A stretch of 64,000 nucleotides of DNA. It comes from Sipunculus nudus (taxonomy: Eukaryota > Annelida > Sipuncula > Golfingiida > Sipunculidae). This document shows, piece after piece, positions 28,301-43,300 of this stretch (positions are counted from its first letter, which is position 1; each line of letters opens with the position of its first letter). The notes beneath the pieces are model-generated. The model searched no databases and was not told where the DNA came from. It saw only the letters and a program-made list of their open reading frames with translations. The translations under genes were made by a program, and so were the position numbers. Location of the stretch: positions 15,400,576-15,464,575 of the forward strand of contig CM049309.1 of assembly GCA_026874595.1 (NCBI GenBank), in the 5' to 3' direction.

Positions 28301-31300
28301 ATCTCAGTATTACTCTGGGGAACTGGTGGCATATGTCCGCAAAGTACTCCAGGTAACCAAACAAGAGTTATATCCAAGTGTGAAGATAATAGGGTTTTAC
28401 GGTGGGAAAAACCTGGAAATGATGCATAGGTTTGCTTTTGGGTACAGTTAAGCCAAGTGGTTAAGGCTTAGAGCTTAAGACCTTCAGTTTGATTGTCATC
28501 ATCAGAGGTCAAAGGGCACAAGGTGAAATTTTGATATTAATACGTTCACTACAGTGTCTTAAATACAGGTTAAGACTTTTTCAGGTAATTTTATAGCAGT
28601 GATGAACTGGAGTCCAGACTTGGTCTTGAGTCCGGATTCGAGTCCACTTTTCTATGTACTTGTACTTGCTTTTGGATTCAAGTCCAGTAACATAAGCTCT
28701 GTCACATTACTCACATACTAAAAAGACATATATATACATGAGCAAACTACCAACAGAATATTAGGCATAAAAAATTAGACTATATTTATCAAACTTTAGT
28801 TGGGCATCGGGAGCTAAAGATAATTCAACATACAAGTAAAGGCCATGTATAAACTTAACTTATACACATGATAAACTAAAAATCCATTTAAAATTTCTGA
28901 TGTGTGTTGGATTTGGACTCGCACTTGTACTTGTGTTCAGTGTGATTCAAAGTAGGTGGATTTGGACTCTAAAACCTTAAGCACTTGGACTTGGACTCAG
29001 ACTTGGACTTAGACTCAAGTGTCCTGGACTTGGACTCAAGTGTCCTTGACTCAAACTCAAGTGTCCTTGACTCAGACTTGCACTCAGACTCAAGTGTCCT
29101 TGACTCGGACTTGCACTCAGACTCAAGTGTCCTGGACTCAGACTCAAGTGTCCTGGACTCAGACTCAAGTGTCCTGGACTCAGACTTGCACTCAGACTCA
29201 GATATGGTGGACTCTACTACATCACTGATTCCTAACCCCATACTTGTAAATCCAAAAGTCCAGAAAGTTCACATTTCATTCTATTTGTATAGTTATCATT
29301 CAACAGAAAGTGCTGCCAACAGGCCATGAATTTAACCTTGGAAAAAAGACAGAAACTTCATTTTGTATGTGTTTATGTCTGCTGAACTGAAATCTGCTGA
29401 ATTGGGATGGGGGTATGAACCACAAGAGTTATAAATGGTTATGAGTATATCTTTATGAAGTGATAAAATTTTAAACTTACATTTTCACAAAAACCTTTCA
29501 GCTGATTTTCATGTACCCCACCAGCTTTAAAATATTGAAATACAACTATCATATCCTCAATTAATTTAGCAAAAGAAAAAAAAATCAATACATTCAGGAG
29601 CATGTTAGCTGCATAAATATCTCGGGATCAAGTCACCCTGTGCTGTTATAGATAAAATTCTTTGTCAAAATTTTACACAAGACACAATTTTTTCAGATAA
29701 ATTAAAAAAGTTACATGCAAGTAATAGATTAAGGTATTTTATTTAAGGCATATATGTAATTGTTTTTCTTCAGGAAACATTGTTAAAAAATGGTATGGAT
29801 ATGCTGACACAGTGGCATTAAAAAAGGCTGTAATATTTGACATGATGTTAGCTTGTAAGATTTATTATTTTAAAGGTACCAAGGGCTTTCACGAATGTGG
29901 GGGTAAGCGTCCTTGATACCCCCAATTTCTTTTTGACACTTGGCTCTTGAGGTCTAAGCATCTAATAGGACATGCAAATTTCTGGCTTTCGGACTGACAG
30001 GGTAAAAATAATGACCCTTGTCATTAGCAGTCTCTGACCATGTTGGCTGCCTCAAACAAACCATTCAGCTGTGTAAACATTGCCCTAACAACTAACCCTT
30101 ACATTTAACTTTAATAAAAAAAATTATATAATGACAAAGTTTCACAATTAATGATATCATAATGACATAGAATACAAAAATAGAACTAATACCACATATC
30201 ATCTCCCCTTAGGATGCTCCAGACTCAGATGGGACTCTCCAACCTTTTGACCTGAGCATCTCCAGATTCTTACATTTTCTTCCCTGGGTACATGGAAAGC
30301 ATAGATGAGAAATATGTGTATTTGTGTTTTAGATCATCCCTGAATCTATGTTTGGCCTGCTTGCCCGCATCATCAGTCTTCAGACACACCGAATCAAAGA
30401 AGTTCCAACACGCCTAGAGAAAGACAAGATGAGAGAGTTTGCTCAGCTTGATGAGAGATATGAGGTAAATGGAATTTAATGTAAAATAGGAGCATATCCA
30501 GGATTTTAGGAAGGGAGGGGCTTAGGAGGTTTCAAATGCAAATCAATTATCTGCTCTGCACAAGTGCTGGTGAACTCTCTAGAATGGTTTGGACCTAGTT
30601 TTGTTGTATCTGGTAATGACTGAATTTCTTTTTAGCTTAGCTGACTTTAAGTCATCTCAGCTGCAGTGATGGTCCTTTGTCTGTAGTCATGTCTTGCCGA
30701 ATGTCTGTTAATAAGGCACGTTTTGAAACCGTTGGACCTACAAATCCAAAATTTGACACAGTTAGATTTCCATTAGTTCATGTACCAAACCTGAATCTGG
30801 GTCACAGTAGGGGAAATGCCACGAAATTGAAACCACGCAGATATGAAACCTTGCTGTCATGGGAAAATAGTCTCTGTAGTTACCACCAGGTGGCAGTAAT
30901 GGGCATAATTTGAAAATGAATATAATCCAAATGACAATCATGTTGATTGTAGTGTGTGACATGTCCACAATCAGTTTTATTTTTTTTTAAATGTTTGGTT
31001 CTCACTTGCAAATCTGCATTTCTGATTTTATAAAATTGCTATCGCAAGCCCTTTGTCTTGGTCGAACTGCTTGAACTCTCCCCCTTACGCTTTGTCGACT
31101 GTCAGTCGATCTGATCATTTGCAGGTTAGAGTACCTCTGCTCTTTTCTCACATTCACATTCACAGGGCGTGGCCACTTCAGGAACATGGCCCCTTCCGTA
31201 ACCAACTTGTTATTTCCATGGAATGATGTTTCTGTTACATAATCCGAACATGGTATGATATGAAGGTATAGATGAGGGCCCTATTTAAATTGATATGTAA

Positions 31301-34300
31301 TGGCCAAGCTGTGAAACCAATGCCCTTTGAAGCGGCATCGCAAGGTTCTGGCAGTGACGGTCATTGTTGTTTGAGCAAAACTTAACTTTGTGTAATAAAG
31401 AATTCACACCTTTTTTGGTGTTTATTAAAATATCATTATATATGTCCAATCGTGAAAATGGAACCCCGTGCCACTTTGAAGAATTAGTTAAGCACTAAAA
31501 TTGAGCCCCATAAATATAAAGCCAACCTCAGTATTATGCAGTGCTTTTACCTGTTTAGCAAAAAAAATTCTGTTATTATCAAACCCTTTCTGGATCATAT
31601 GACAATTTTATTGGAACATACAAATAAAAGAAAATAAAAAAATCGCCCGCCCACACTGATTTCTGAAAAAAGTGCATGAGAACCATACTTCTTTTTTGCG
31701 TAATTGATTTAAACTTGGACCTCTAGGTACCACTGAATGTCAAATGTAGTGCCCTGATGTCTTGTTTCACATTCAGGTATATTAATAAAGTGAGACTGAT
31801 GTTTCAGGTGGCCAGACTAACCCATGCCATATCTGTGTTCACGGAGGGAGTACTCATGATGAAAACTACTCTTGTCGGGATCATTAAGGTAAAGTGATGG
31901 TTTTTCAATGTGGTACATGTTTTCTGTAAAGGGAATATTTCGTGGTTGGATTTATGCCAAACTAACAGCGCATTTATAAGCACAAATATAGTACAGTTTA
32001 TCATTAAGGAAACAGAATCATGATAAGGTATTTATGGTCCATGTATGCGATAATCTGTGAAGCTTATGGTAGGCTGGTGCAGGCATATTTTGAAGAGAGA
32101 GACATGTAGAGAATTTGGGTAGTAGTTTGGGTATCCATCACCAGGTGTCACCTATGGACTGGATGTTCAGTCCAACAACTTTTGTCATGAATAGTAAGAA
32201 CAAATAATCTTATGAATAGATGGATAAGATTATGCTGTGTTCCATTTGTTCAATCAGAATTTAAACAAGAAAATAACAAGATAAAGCTAAGATTATTAGG
32301 TTTGATGACACACCCATTAATAAACACAAACATGTACTGATCTGCAGTGTGTATCATTTCTTAATCATGCAAATAAATCCAACTGCTTTTCTTTAAAGTT
32401 AATTGTTCCAAATGTCATTAGATGGATCCAATTTCATTCCTAAGCACTGTCATAACCATTAAAACCTGTGTTAAGAATAAAGACCATTTCTGTCATATTA
32501 TTTGTTTTATAACACATTGGTTTTATCATAAATCTGTAAAATGTATATCAGATGTATACATAAGGAAGAGAATAGGTCTGTTTAATCGTATGTGTTTATA
32601 TAGACAGTTTAGTTTAAAAGATCATTCTGGACTTAGTGAGAACTAAACATACCTATCAGAGGTGTCTTATTTTATTTAACACTGCTAAAAAACCATGTAT
32701 CTGACATATTTTTCGTGACTTTGAAACTTGTATGCTACCATAAACATTTAACATAAACTCTGCTTTTTGACGGGCTATTTCATCATTTTCAAACTAGGTT
32801 AGTATGTGCTTGGGAAAACAACAACAAGCCATGTAGGACAAAGCAGAAATTTCAGACCTGGCATTACGCAGTCAGTTTATAACTTTCATACAATAAGTTC
32901 AGGTAGATATGATGTCCCCATGGACCTTTCACGTGTCAAGACTGCAAAACTTGAGGTTATATTTGTGTCGCGAGTGCAACACACTTGGTGGGTGCTCTTT
33001 AATATACCGTATTTTAATTGTTTTTACAGATTGATCCTAAACAGCTACTTGAGGATGGCATCCGTAAGGAGCTGGTGAGACAGGTTGCCACAGCACTCCA
33101 TCAGGGGCTCTTCTTTAACCCCAGGGCAAAGGTCAGCTATACAGGGTGTCAGGACTAACCCTGTGACACATAATGACAATTAATTTGACCCTTTGCTGTT
33201 TGGGTTTATTTTAGTTTTTTTTTTACAAATTTTGACACTCCTAACATTAACATTGCAACTAATATCTTGCTCAGCTTTCATTGTATCTTTATAAAATTGT
33301 AAACAACTACTACAGAGAGACTTCTTTAAAATTTCTTTCAGAATTCTATGAAAAACCTTAAAAAACTGAAAATAAATTAATATTATCTTTAAGCACATAT
33401 AATCTTGATGAGGGCAACCTAGTTGCCAATCTTGTTTACACTTTAATCTACTTCAAAATATAAGTTGTAAATCAAGTGTGTGGTTTTGGAGTATAATTCT
33501 AGCAGTATAAATAATTAATAGATATATCAAACAGTTAAAGCTCAGTGTGTCACACTTATTGTAGCTGATATCCCTTAATGTAACAATTATTATTAGTTTG
33601 AGGTCAATGCAGCATTTTTACCATGGTAAAATCCACTATTCAGCTGATCTTGATTTTGTCACTTTGGTTTTTCTGTCAGTCTCTTAGATGTTGAATTAAC
33701 ATTTGTCTTTCCAGACAAGTGAGCTTATCCCGAAGCTTGAGGCTTTAGGAGCTCAGATTGATGGATTCAGGCGGTCGTTCGAGTACATCCAGGACTACGT
33801 CAGCATCTACGGCCTCAAGATCTGGCAGGAGGAGATGTCACGCATTGTAAATTACAACGTCGAGCAAGAGTGTAACAGCTTCTTACGCACAAAGGTCAGT
33901 GATGTGCAGTAGAAATTGTGTATGAGATGAACATATAAAAAAGGTCAGGGTATATTTTTGTTGGAGGTAGCCACGTGCATTTTTAATGGTTGCTTAACTC
34001 TAAGTACATATGTACATCTTGCAGAATCCCATTCCGATTATAGATTATTTGATATTAAATATCTTGGTGTTAACCAGGCCTGGTGATCACTACACCTGTG
34101 GTCCTTGGGTGTGCAATCAACCCCGTTGCTCTGTTATACCACTGAGAAATCCCCAAAAGGCACACTCATTTGTGAGTGAAACATGGCCTTTGGACACAGC
34201 CTTCCCATAAGCCTGAAGAGCCCCACCTTGGTGGGGGCCCTGTGAAAAATCTCTTCACCTCAGCTGAGATTGGAACTCAATATCCTGGCTTTGAGTCCTG

Positions 34301-37300
34301 TGCTCTACCCCTGAGAAAGTGCAAGTTGGAGTACAAAATATAAATCAGTCACAGTCAACACATTACATAAAGGCAATAGCCAAGGCCAGCATAGGACAAA
34401 AGTGAAGACAGCAGATTCAAAGTATGATGAAGAGGTGTTTTGAAAAGGCTTTCCTTCCTGGTATAATGCAAGAATTTACAAATTAAACTGTTTTGTTTTG
34501 ATACCTGCTAGTGTCACATGACTCAGGAGGCATTTATATTGGGCTGGTAAGCCTAACTTGAGTCATCATACAAGCCATATGGAGCGATGTACTGCAATGC
34601 TCACCCATTCTGTTGCATTGATATCATGGTAAACATTCAATAATCTTAAAATTAGGCTACAACTGATAATTTAACACAAAATAATACATGTGAACTCACC
34701 CATCAAACAGGAAATTTGTCTCTATGGTAAAGTGTCATTTCCTGTATCGCGTACAAGTTGGCTATTGTCCAGTAACTCATGTGAGCCATGCTTGTAATCA
34801 TGCGGTCATAAATTCACCAAACATGCAGAGGGATTTACCAGTATGCTGAGTTAAAACAGAATTTTCTCTCACATGGTGTTGTCAGAAAGGATACTGAAAA
34901 TGCTAATGATTAGTTTAGTTTATGTCAAGTGACAGCTTACTTGTAGATCATGATACATTCTTCTTTGCAAGAAGTAAAGGCACTCTGACGCTAGCGGCCA
35001 GGTAAGCTAACTTTAGACTCGCAAATGTCAGACTCAGAGGGTAGAAATGGCACTGGGTGAAGAAGAAACGGACTATTGTTAGTCCGTGTATATATTTACC
35101 ACATAGAACTGACATATGTGTGTCCAGTTCTCATCAGAATGAGTCATGTTAGAATTCTATTGTCACTTCTAGGTACAAGACTGGGAGAGCATCTACCAGT
35201 CTACAGCCATTCCAATCCCTAGGTTTGCCCCAGTGGACAACTCAGTCAACTTTATTGGGAGACTCGCAAGAGAAATACTCAGGATTACTGATCCAAAGTA
35301 AGCTTCAATTTAAGTATGAATAAAAAATTTGAACAGCTATCATGAGAATACAGTGAAATCTACCCTGAAGATCACCCCACTAGCATGACCACCCCACTGA
35401 GATGACCACATTTTAGGGCCCAAACTGATGTAAATCATAAGAAAAACCTCCTGGTAATATGAGGTCACACAGGTGGCCATGTTAGCCAGATTTTACTTAA
35501 ACATATTAATTGTGTAACTAAAGAAATTGACTAGGGTGGGTAGTGATATTTTTAAACTTTTAATTCCACCCAGATATCTTAATCCCAAGAAAACATAACC
35601 AACATGTTATTTTATTAATATTCTTGTAAAATATTTATTAGATCATATTTATGAAGTTATCATATTTTACCGTATAGTTTTATAATGTTTGCATATAAAT
35701 AAGGTATCATGTTGGGAATTAGGGTTTGCTTTTTGGTGTGCTTTGTCTGTATTTTTATGTATTGGGTGTCTTTCAGGACAACATCATATGTTGATCTGAT
35801 GAATAGCTGGTATGACCTGAAGACCAGACAAGAGATTGTCAACATCAACATGTTCCAAAAACTACAGGTAAGAACTTTTCGGAGTTTTAAAAACCTACAA
35901 AGAATTTGTTAAATAAAATTAAATTATTCTAAAGTAATACGCTTCAGGACATGCACACATTGAAAGCATCAGATCCAGTCATCTTAGATTCCATTCCAAA
36001 TACCTTGACTACCTTTTATTCTTTGATATATCTTTCAAATTCGTATCATTTAGGAACTAAATGCATTTGACAGGAGGAAAAACATTTTCTATTTTTATTT
36101 TTCACAATTGCAATTTTTATTGAAACAACATTGAGTTAAAATGAAATGGAGAATCAATTTTGAATCAGCATCAGGCCAATGTTGCTTATGATCATAAGAA
36201 ACCTCGCCCTCAGGTGTGAAAGCTCTTTGATTTGGCTGCTTGAATTTGCCTATTGCTCAAGTTTTATCCCTGATATATCACATTTTTCTTGCCAAGTGCC
36301 GAAGTTTTGCTTGGCAGCAAAGCTGTTAAATCATTTCCCGACTGGACAATTGTTCCTTTTAGATGTTATGAATTTATAAGATGCAAGTTTAGTGAGTACT
36401 GTTAAGTTGTGGGTCACTTGGTATTGAACTTGATTTCACCTCTGGTCCCTAGGCACTGTTTGTACCATTTATCACTCAATAAGTTGTTGTCTTCTGGTCT
36501 TGCATGGAATTAATAAAAAATTTGGAAACCTTCATTTTGTACTGTGACCCTGAAGTGAAATCTAAGAGACAACAAAAGGCACTTTGTCATTATATTTGAC
36601 ATTCTGTTCTGGAATTATGACTATTCTTTTGGCTATTTTAGGTCCATAGATAGGTGGGGTTTGTTTTGACATTAATCATCTTTGTAATATCTTATTTTTG
36701 TTATGATTATGACAGAGGAGTTTGGGTACATGGGGCCTGACAGGACTGGATCGTCTGCTCAGCTTCATGATCGTACAGGAGTTACAGAACTTTATCATGC
36801 TGCTGCATCGAGGTGTGCTTCGAGAAAAAGGATGGATGGACACGTTCGCTACTTTAATGAGAGCACTGAACCCTATCAGTGGAGTCATTAGTAAGTCATT
36901 TATCATTTAAATTTTTCTTTAATTTTGATTGTAGCACTGATTTTGTGCAGCATTTGCCTCCTGCTGAGGGGTCACGCAGGTCAGGTCAAAGATCAGATTT
37001 GATAATTGTAATAAAAAACTTATTGATATTAGGCAAGTCATGGTTTGAATTTGTGATAAATTAGCATTTATTTGATGGAATAGAAGGGATTTACCTGCTC
37101 TGGCTTCTTAGTTTTACATAGTACCATTTGTTCAAAAAGTTTCTGAAGGATAATATGTCCACAAATGTGTTTCTGTACAACTAAAGCTAAAGGCTGAAGT
37201 TAAGATTTTCATCATATGTCTTAGATATAAATGTATAGCTTTTATATCCATCAGATCAGCCACAGAAATTATATCCCCAGGCTACAGCAAAAACATCAAA

Positions 37301-40300
37301 ACTATGGCAACCATTCCTGGATGGGATATTGAAGGTAAGTTAACAATATCATTATATATACATATAATATATAACAGTTGAACCCTTTTTATCTGGCTTG
37401 TAATAGTTTGGTATTTGGTGTAAACCGGCATATTCCTTGAGAACAGAATAACCTCTATAATATATTTAGGTCCTTATCTGACATTTTTTGCTATCCAGCT
37501 TAATGTACGTTGGTGCCGGTTTAAGGGGTCTGACTCTCTATGTACTCTCCAGAAAGAGAGGGGTGGGGGCTGCCAAAAGTGATGCTCCTTGATAATTAGT
37601 AGATAAACATGATTTTTATAGACAAGGATTTTTCTTTCTTAAAAGTTTTCTTTAAGTCCTCAGATTTTGAATATACTTTGTACGACAGTTCATCTTTATC
37701 TCTGCTAAGTATATTAACAAAAGTATTTCCCATTTTTCAGGATATCACAATTCAAACTGCTGCTGCTGCTGCTAAAATATTTATTTTGTTAAATGAACAG
37801 TACATGCTGTTTTTTCAGGTGGGCCAGATGCAGCTGCTACGGAGACAAATAGCAACAGAACTCAACACCTCTTGTAAATTTGATTCCAAATTCCTGGCCA
37901 GTGCCCTACAAACTATGAATGAGTAAGTTTTATTTGCTTCATTGACTTCTCATTTAAAATCTTTTATTTTATATATCTAATGTAATTCAAAGTATTAGAA
38001 CCATTTATTTATGCATGCTGTAGTATGAAGCAGGTCAAGGATTTTAGTCAGAGGTGGAGCTTCAGTCAATCAGTTAGGTGGACAAAAACTTATAGACACA
38101 TCAAAATGAATACTAATGAAGTTTCCATGAAATTTTGTATATATTGTATATGTCCAGATATTGATGCTATGGACAAAATAGAGAGAAGCTGTGTCTGTTG
38201 AAGTATATATTTAGCAATATCATGCAGGGGAGGCAATAGGGAAAGTGTTGATGTTATAGAGTTGCAGGAAACTAATAAATTTATTGGCAAATAGGCCTGG
38301 AGTGAACATCCAAAAGCACCCGCGTTCACACACTATGCAAGTAATAGAGCTAAAAGACATAGAAATAACAAAATATTAATAAAACCATCTCATATTAAAC
38401 TGAACTTTACTTAATATTCAGTATCCAGTAATTTGCTGTGTCCTCATCAGTTGGTACAAGCCAGGGGTCCCAAAGTTCATGGTTTGTTGCATATGAAACA
38501 GTGGTACTGAAACAGTTTAAAACAAAGTATTATGTAATCACATTAATCAACTTGCAGTTGGATTATTTAGTTATTCTTTGCTAAGTTATAAATCAGCAAT
38601 AATGTTCACAAACCGATTTGCAGATTTGTATGCCACATCCGCATTCAATTTGTCTCATGAGTTGCCTGGCGGAACACAACCCTATTTGCAAGAGTGAGAA
38701 AATATTATAAAAATGAGGAACATGGAGACAGATAACATTCAGCACTGAAGATAAATATTATAACTTAAATGTATATGAATTCCTAATTCTTGTATCTTTT
38801 TATCTTCTCCTCAGAGCACTTCTTGCTGATATTGAGCGACATTACCAGGATCCATCTTTGCCATACCCTAAAGAAGAAAACCCCCTGATGTATGAGTTAA
38901 CATCTTACCTGGAAAATGCTGGTATCAGTAATCCACTCACAAAGGTGAGATACTGTAATGATAATTATAATGATATAAATATTAATAATAATAGACAGTA
39001 CTTATAAAGTGCCAAAATCTCTGAAAGTCAGACTCACAGCACTAAGACATACACATGCTCATAGTCAGACTCACAGCACTAAGACATACACATGCTCATA
39101 GTCGGACTCACAGCACTAAGACATACACATGCTCATAGTCAGACTCACAGCACTAAGACATACACATGCTCATAATCAGACTCACAGCACTAAGACATAC
39201 ACATGCTCATAGTCAGACTCACAGCACTAAGACATACACATGCTCATAGTCAGACTCACAGCACTAAGACATACACCTGCTCATAGTCAGACTCACAGCA
39301 CTAAGACATACACATGCTCATAGCCAGACTCACAGCACTAAGACATACACATGCTCATAGTCAGACTCACAGCACTAAGACATACACATGCTCATAGCCA
39401 CATTGCCACAATTTCTCAAAGGAAAATCCTAAACCCTGTATTTCTCCCCATGCACCCTGTCATTCTCTCTTTCTCCCAAAACAAAATGAAACTCTGCAGA
39501 TGTACACACCTGGATTGAGAATAAGTTAAAACAGCATAAAAATGGAGGTGGTAACCTCCACCAAAATATCTTAAAAAGAGGTCTTTATGTTTGAGAGCCT
39601 TATTAAAATTATGAAACATATCTTTTTATGTTATCTTTTAATACAGTGATATCTTGCCTGGATACCACCTTGCTATCATGGCTACCCCCGAGATGACCAC
39701 TTTTTTTTTATAACACACCAACTTAAATCATAAAAAAATCCTGCAAACTCAACCATCCCAAATCTTTATGCTTTAGAAAGTAAAGATATGACTGTAATCC
39801 ATAAATGATAGGTTACATGTGTTATTCTTGGTGTAAATAAGAATGTTTTGTCCCACGCAATGGGGGACATTGATTTGGGTTTGTCTGTCTGTCAGGTTTT
39901 CATTTACATGCGAAAACTTTCCTAAATATTATCTGATTTCATTCACATTTTGGTCAGTGATTGCTCTCATGCATACCTGGGTTGGGTTTGGTTTTGGAGT
40001 GTCTGTCTGAAAATTTATGATCAGCAGTTCAAAAACAAAACAAAGAATTCTCCTTTGGTTCCTAATTCACAACCAATTATTATGACATGTGGAGACATCT
40101 TCAGGGGACAATGAACACTAAAACACAGCCACTGACATGTAGAGACGTCTTCAGGGGAAATTAAAACTAAACCATATTGACAAGAGGCAGAAGTTGGGGA
40201 CATAAATTCCACAAATTTGCTTGTTTCTGTAGATTTACATCACTACCAAGAGGATGCCATACTTTCCCCTGATGAACTTCCTGCTTGTGATATCACAGCT

Positions 40301-43300
40301 GGGCAAGCTCCAGTACATGAAGAGTATAGGTAAGTTATCAGGAATATAATGTATCAGCTCTGCTATAGCAATCATACATTTTACTCCTATGAAAATGGTC
40401 CTTATTGGATCTAACTTTGTTCTAGTTGGCACAGTTGATCTGTAATGCAACCTTCATTTGGAATTATGACACACATATTCTCAGCACTACAAACTTCTCA
40501 TTAAAATTGATGAGGATCCTGATAATATTCCAGATTGGGTGATCCACAATGTTTGCAGATATATATGTAGTCTCTGGAAGCTTTCCTGTTAATTTTTTTA
40601 ATAAAATTGAATTCATTCATTTAACTGAATTCCTTTAAAACTTGTTGGTAATGTCAAATAACATAAAGAGCTCACACCATGCAATCTTGTACCCAGTTGC
40701 TATCATAATGTAAAGGACCTATAAGTAATTGCAAATACTTTAAAAAGTAATTGTAATTGTGATTAATTACTTTTTAAAGTAATTGTATTTAAAATGGGCA
40801 GTTTTATAGTTTTACACCTTAATTTACATTTTTTAAAAACTACCTGAGAGTCTGTCATTTCTATCTGTGAACAAGAGAAAAAAATGTGTTTCTTCATCTC
40901 TCATAATTCTGGAAAATTTAACTGAAACAAAAATATTCCATCCATGTGGTCTTAAAACCACATGAACACCATGTTTCTGAACCCCCAGGTTTAAAATTCT
41001 TTAGGAAGTACTTGAGCTGTCAATTAATGCCACCTGAGATAAGTAACCACTGCCAGCCAGAGCAGGAGTTCTCAGACCTTTATAACATTGGTACTAAATT
41101 TTTCCATCAGATGGCAGCAAAAACCTAATATTTTTTGGGGCAATTTCACCCTACCACCAGAGGTTTCAGCTCAAAACAAACCTCCTTGAGTAAGGGACTG
41201 GGGGACGGCTGAGACTACTTTCCTCATCTGTCAAACTTCATAATCAAAGTTTTTCACAGTCCAATTTGACACATTCTGTTGACAATGCATGCACACATGC
41301 ATACAAAATAATACTTATTCCATCAACTACTTGCCACAAAAACATCATGTTCATGTAACTTGCCTTGAAACAGTTCTCATTAAAACCTAGTTTAACAGAC
41401 TACATAACCCTATTCTCTTCATTTCTACCTACTCTGCTGGTGTAAAAAGAAGCCCCGGTGCATTGTGGTGCTATGATTTTTATTCCCACAATCCCTAACC
41501 ATCAGAGTCGTACTCTTGTGAGAATGATTTTGTGCAGTGTGGGGCAATTTTAGATTTTAACAATAAAATATTGAATTTAAGTGATGCATTGTTTCTTTTA
41601 CAGGAGAAATGGTTTGCAAAAAGGCAACAGATCCAATAGATGGTTCTCCATTCATCAGTGGCATCATAACTCTGCTGAAACAGTTCCACTCGGAGAACAC
41701 AGATCACTTCCTGGCACTTCTTGGGCAGTATGTTCGATCATACGTGGACAGTACACAAGGGTAGGTGTTAATGTATTTTATGCAACCTTTCATGTCCATA
41801 TTTGCCTCTGCCTCTGGCAGGAGAATATGTGTTCATCCCTGTTCACGGCTATGGTTAGTTTGTGTATTTGTTCACAACATAACTGATGCAATTTCATGAA
41901 ATTCTCAGGGCATTCAGGAATGGGTCAAGGAAAAATTGGCTAGATTTTGGAGTGGTTCTGGAACATCTTGCGGATTCAGGAACTTCAGCAAGGAATATTC
42001 ACAAATATACAGTCACTTATGCATGAATGAACCTGGGAATACGGACCAAATAGTGAAATCCTTAGCATGCAGATTTATAGTTTGTCATGTTTCCTTCCAG
42101 CATGTGTCATCATATTTTGTTGTTGTGATTTTTAATTTATTTGTTGATCTGATAGGTTTATATGTTCTTGTCAAGAAGTTATTTCTTGTGTTTTCATTGA
42201 AATTTTTCATCAAATTGATATCATTTGCAATAATAGACATTCAGTATCTTTGTGACTGTGTTTTTGTGCAATGCTGATTCAGAGTTAACCAAAATCTAAT
42301 TGTGTCATATACTTGTATTTGAAAATTGCAGTTAGTTTAAAACTGCTTCTTGGCATTGATTCTAGTATTGACTCTTTAAACAGAATTGATAATCACAGTA
42401 ATTCTTGTTGTCAGAGCCATTGAAAATCCTCTTCCTTGATTGATACATCAGTACGTATGCTAGCCTTATAAAAATCACTTCATATACAGTAAAACCTAGA
42501 AATCATGACCATCAATGATATAATGGTCTTATTTTATTGAGGTGGTCATCTAAGAGAGGTCTTGTGTAAAGAGCAAAAATAAATGGTGACCATGAACAAG
42601 TGGTGATCACTAAACAGAAGTGGTCATTAAGCGAGGTTTTGTTAAAACCCCGAGTCTATGTAATCAGGTTACAAAGCTCCTGAAGTAGTGTATTTTAATA
42701 TAGGAAATGAAAAAAAAAATTTGATTCTCAAAATCTTTTTTTTTTTCAGAGCAAAGACAGCAGAGTTACCACAAGAGGTTTTGAATGTCCTGGTATTTCT
42801 GGAGGATTTTGCCTACTACAGTGGATTACCAAGACGGGTAAGTGCCCATTTGCATACCCTGTCAAGTTGTAATTTGGGGATTTTGCAATGATTTTTTATC
42901 ATATTCAGCAGTATCCCAGATCTCCTTCATTTTAATTGCTGCTCTGTACAGCAAGATTCTCTGGTGTCCACCACCAGGAGTTGCACAGACAAAGAATTGT
43001 AATCAGACCAATGAGAGCGTGGTATCACATTGTGCATCCAGCTCCATGTTTTTTAACAAGCGGCTCTCACTCACGTGGTGTGAGTCTTGGCCCTGTCCCA
43101 GAGCCGGAATAATCAGACCAATGAGAGCAGATACAAAGTAGTGATTAAAACCATGGAGATTGATCTGGGACAACTGCAGTGTATAATCATTGTATGAGGA
43201 GCGTACAGTATAGTAAAATTATAAACAATCTGAAAAACAGGTGATTTAAAGATGTAAATTAATGTTTGACCTTTTCAGTTTTATGAAGGAATCCTGAATG

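Noticed and set aside
28985-29329. Asp/Ser-rich 114-residue open frame
   Set aside because: It is the translation of the GACTC minisatellite within WASHC5 intron 13; several frames are open for the same reason.
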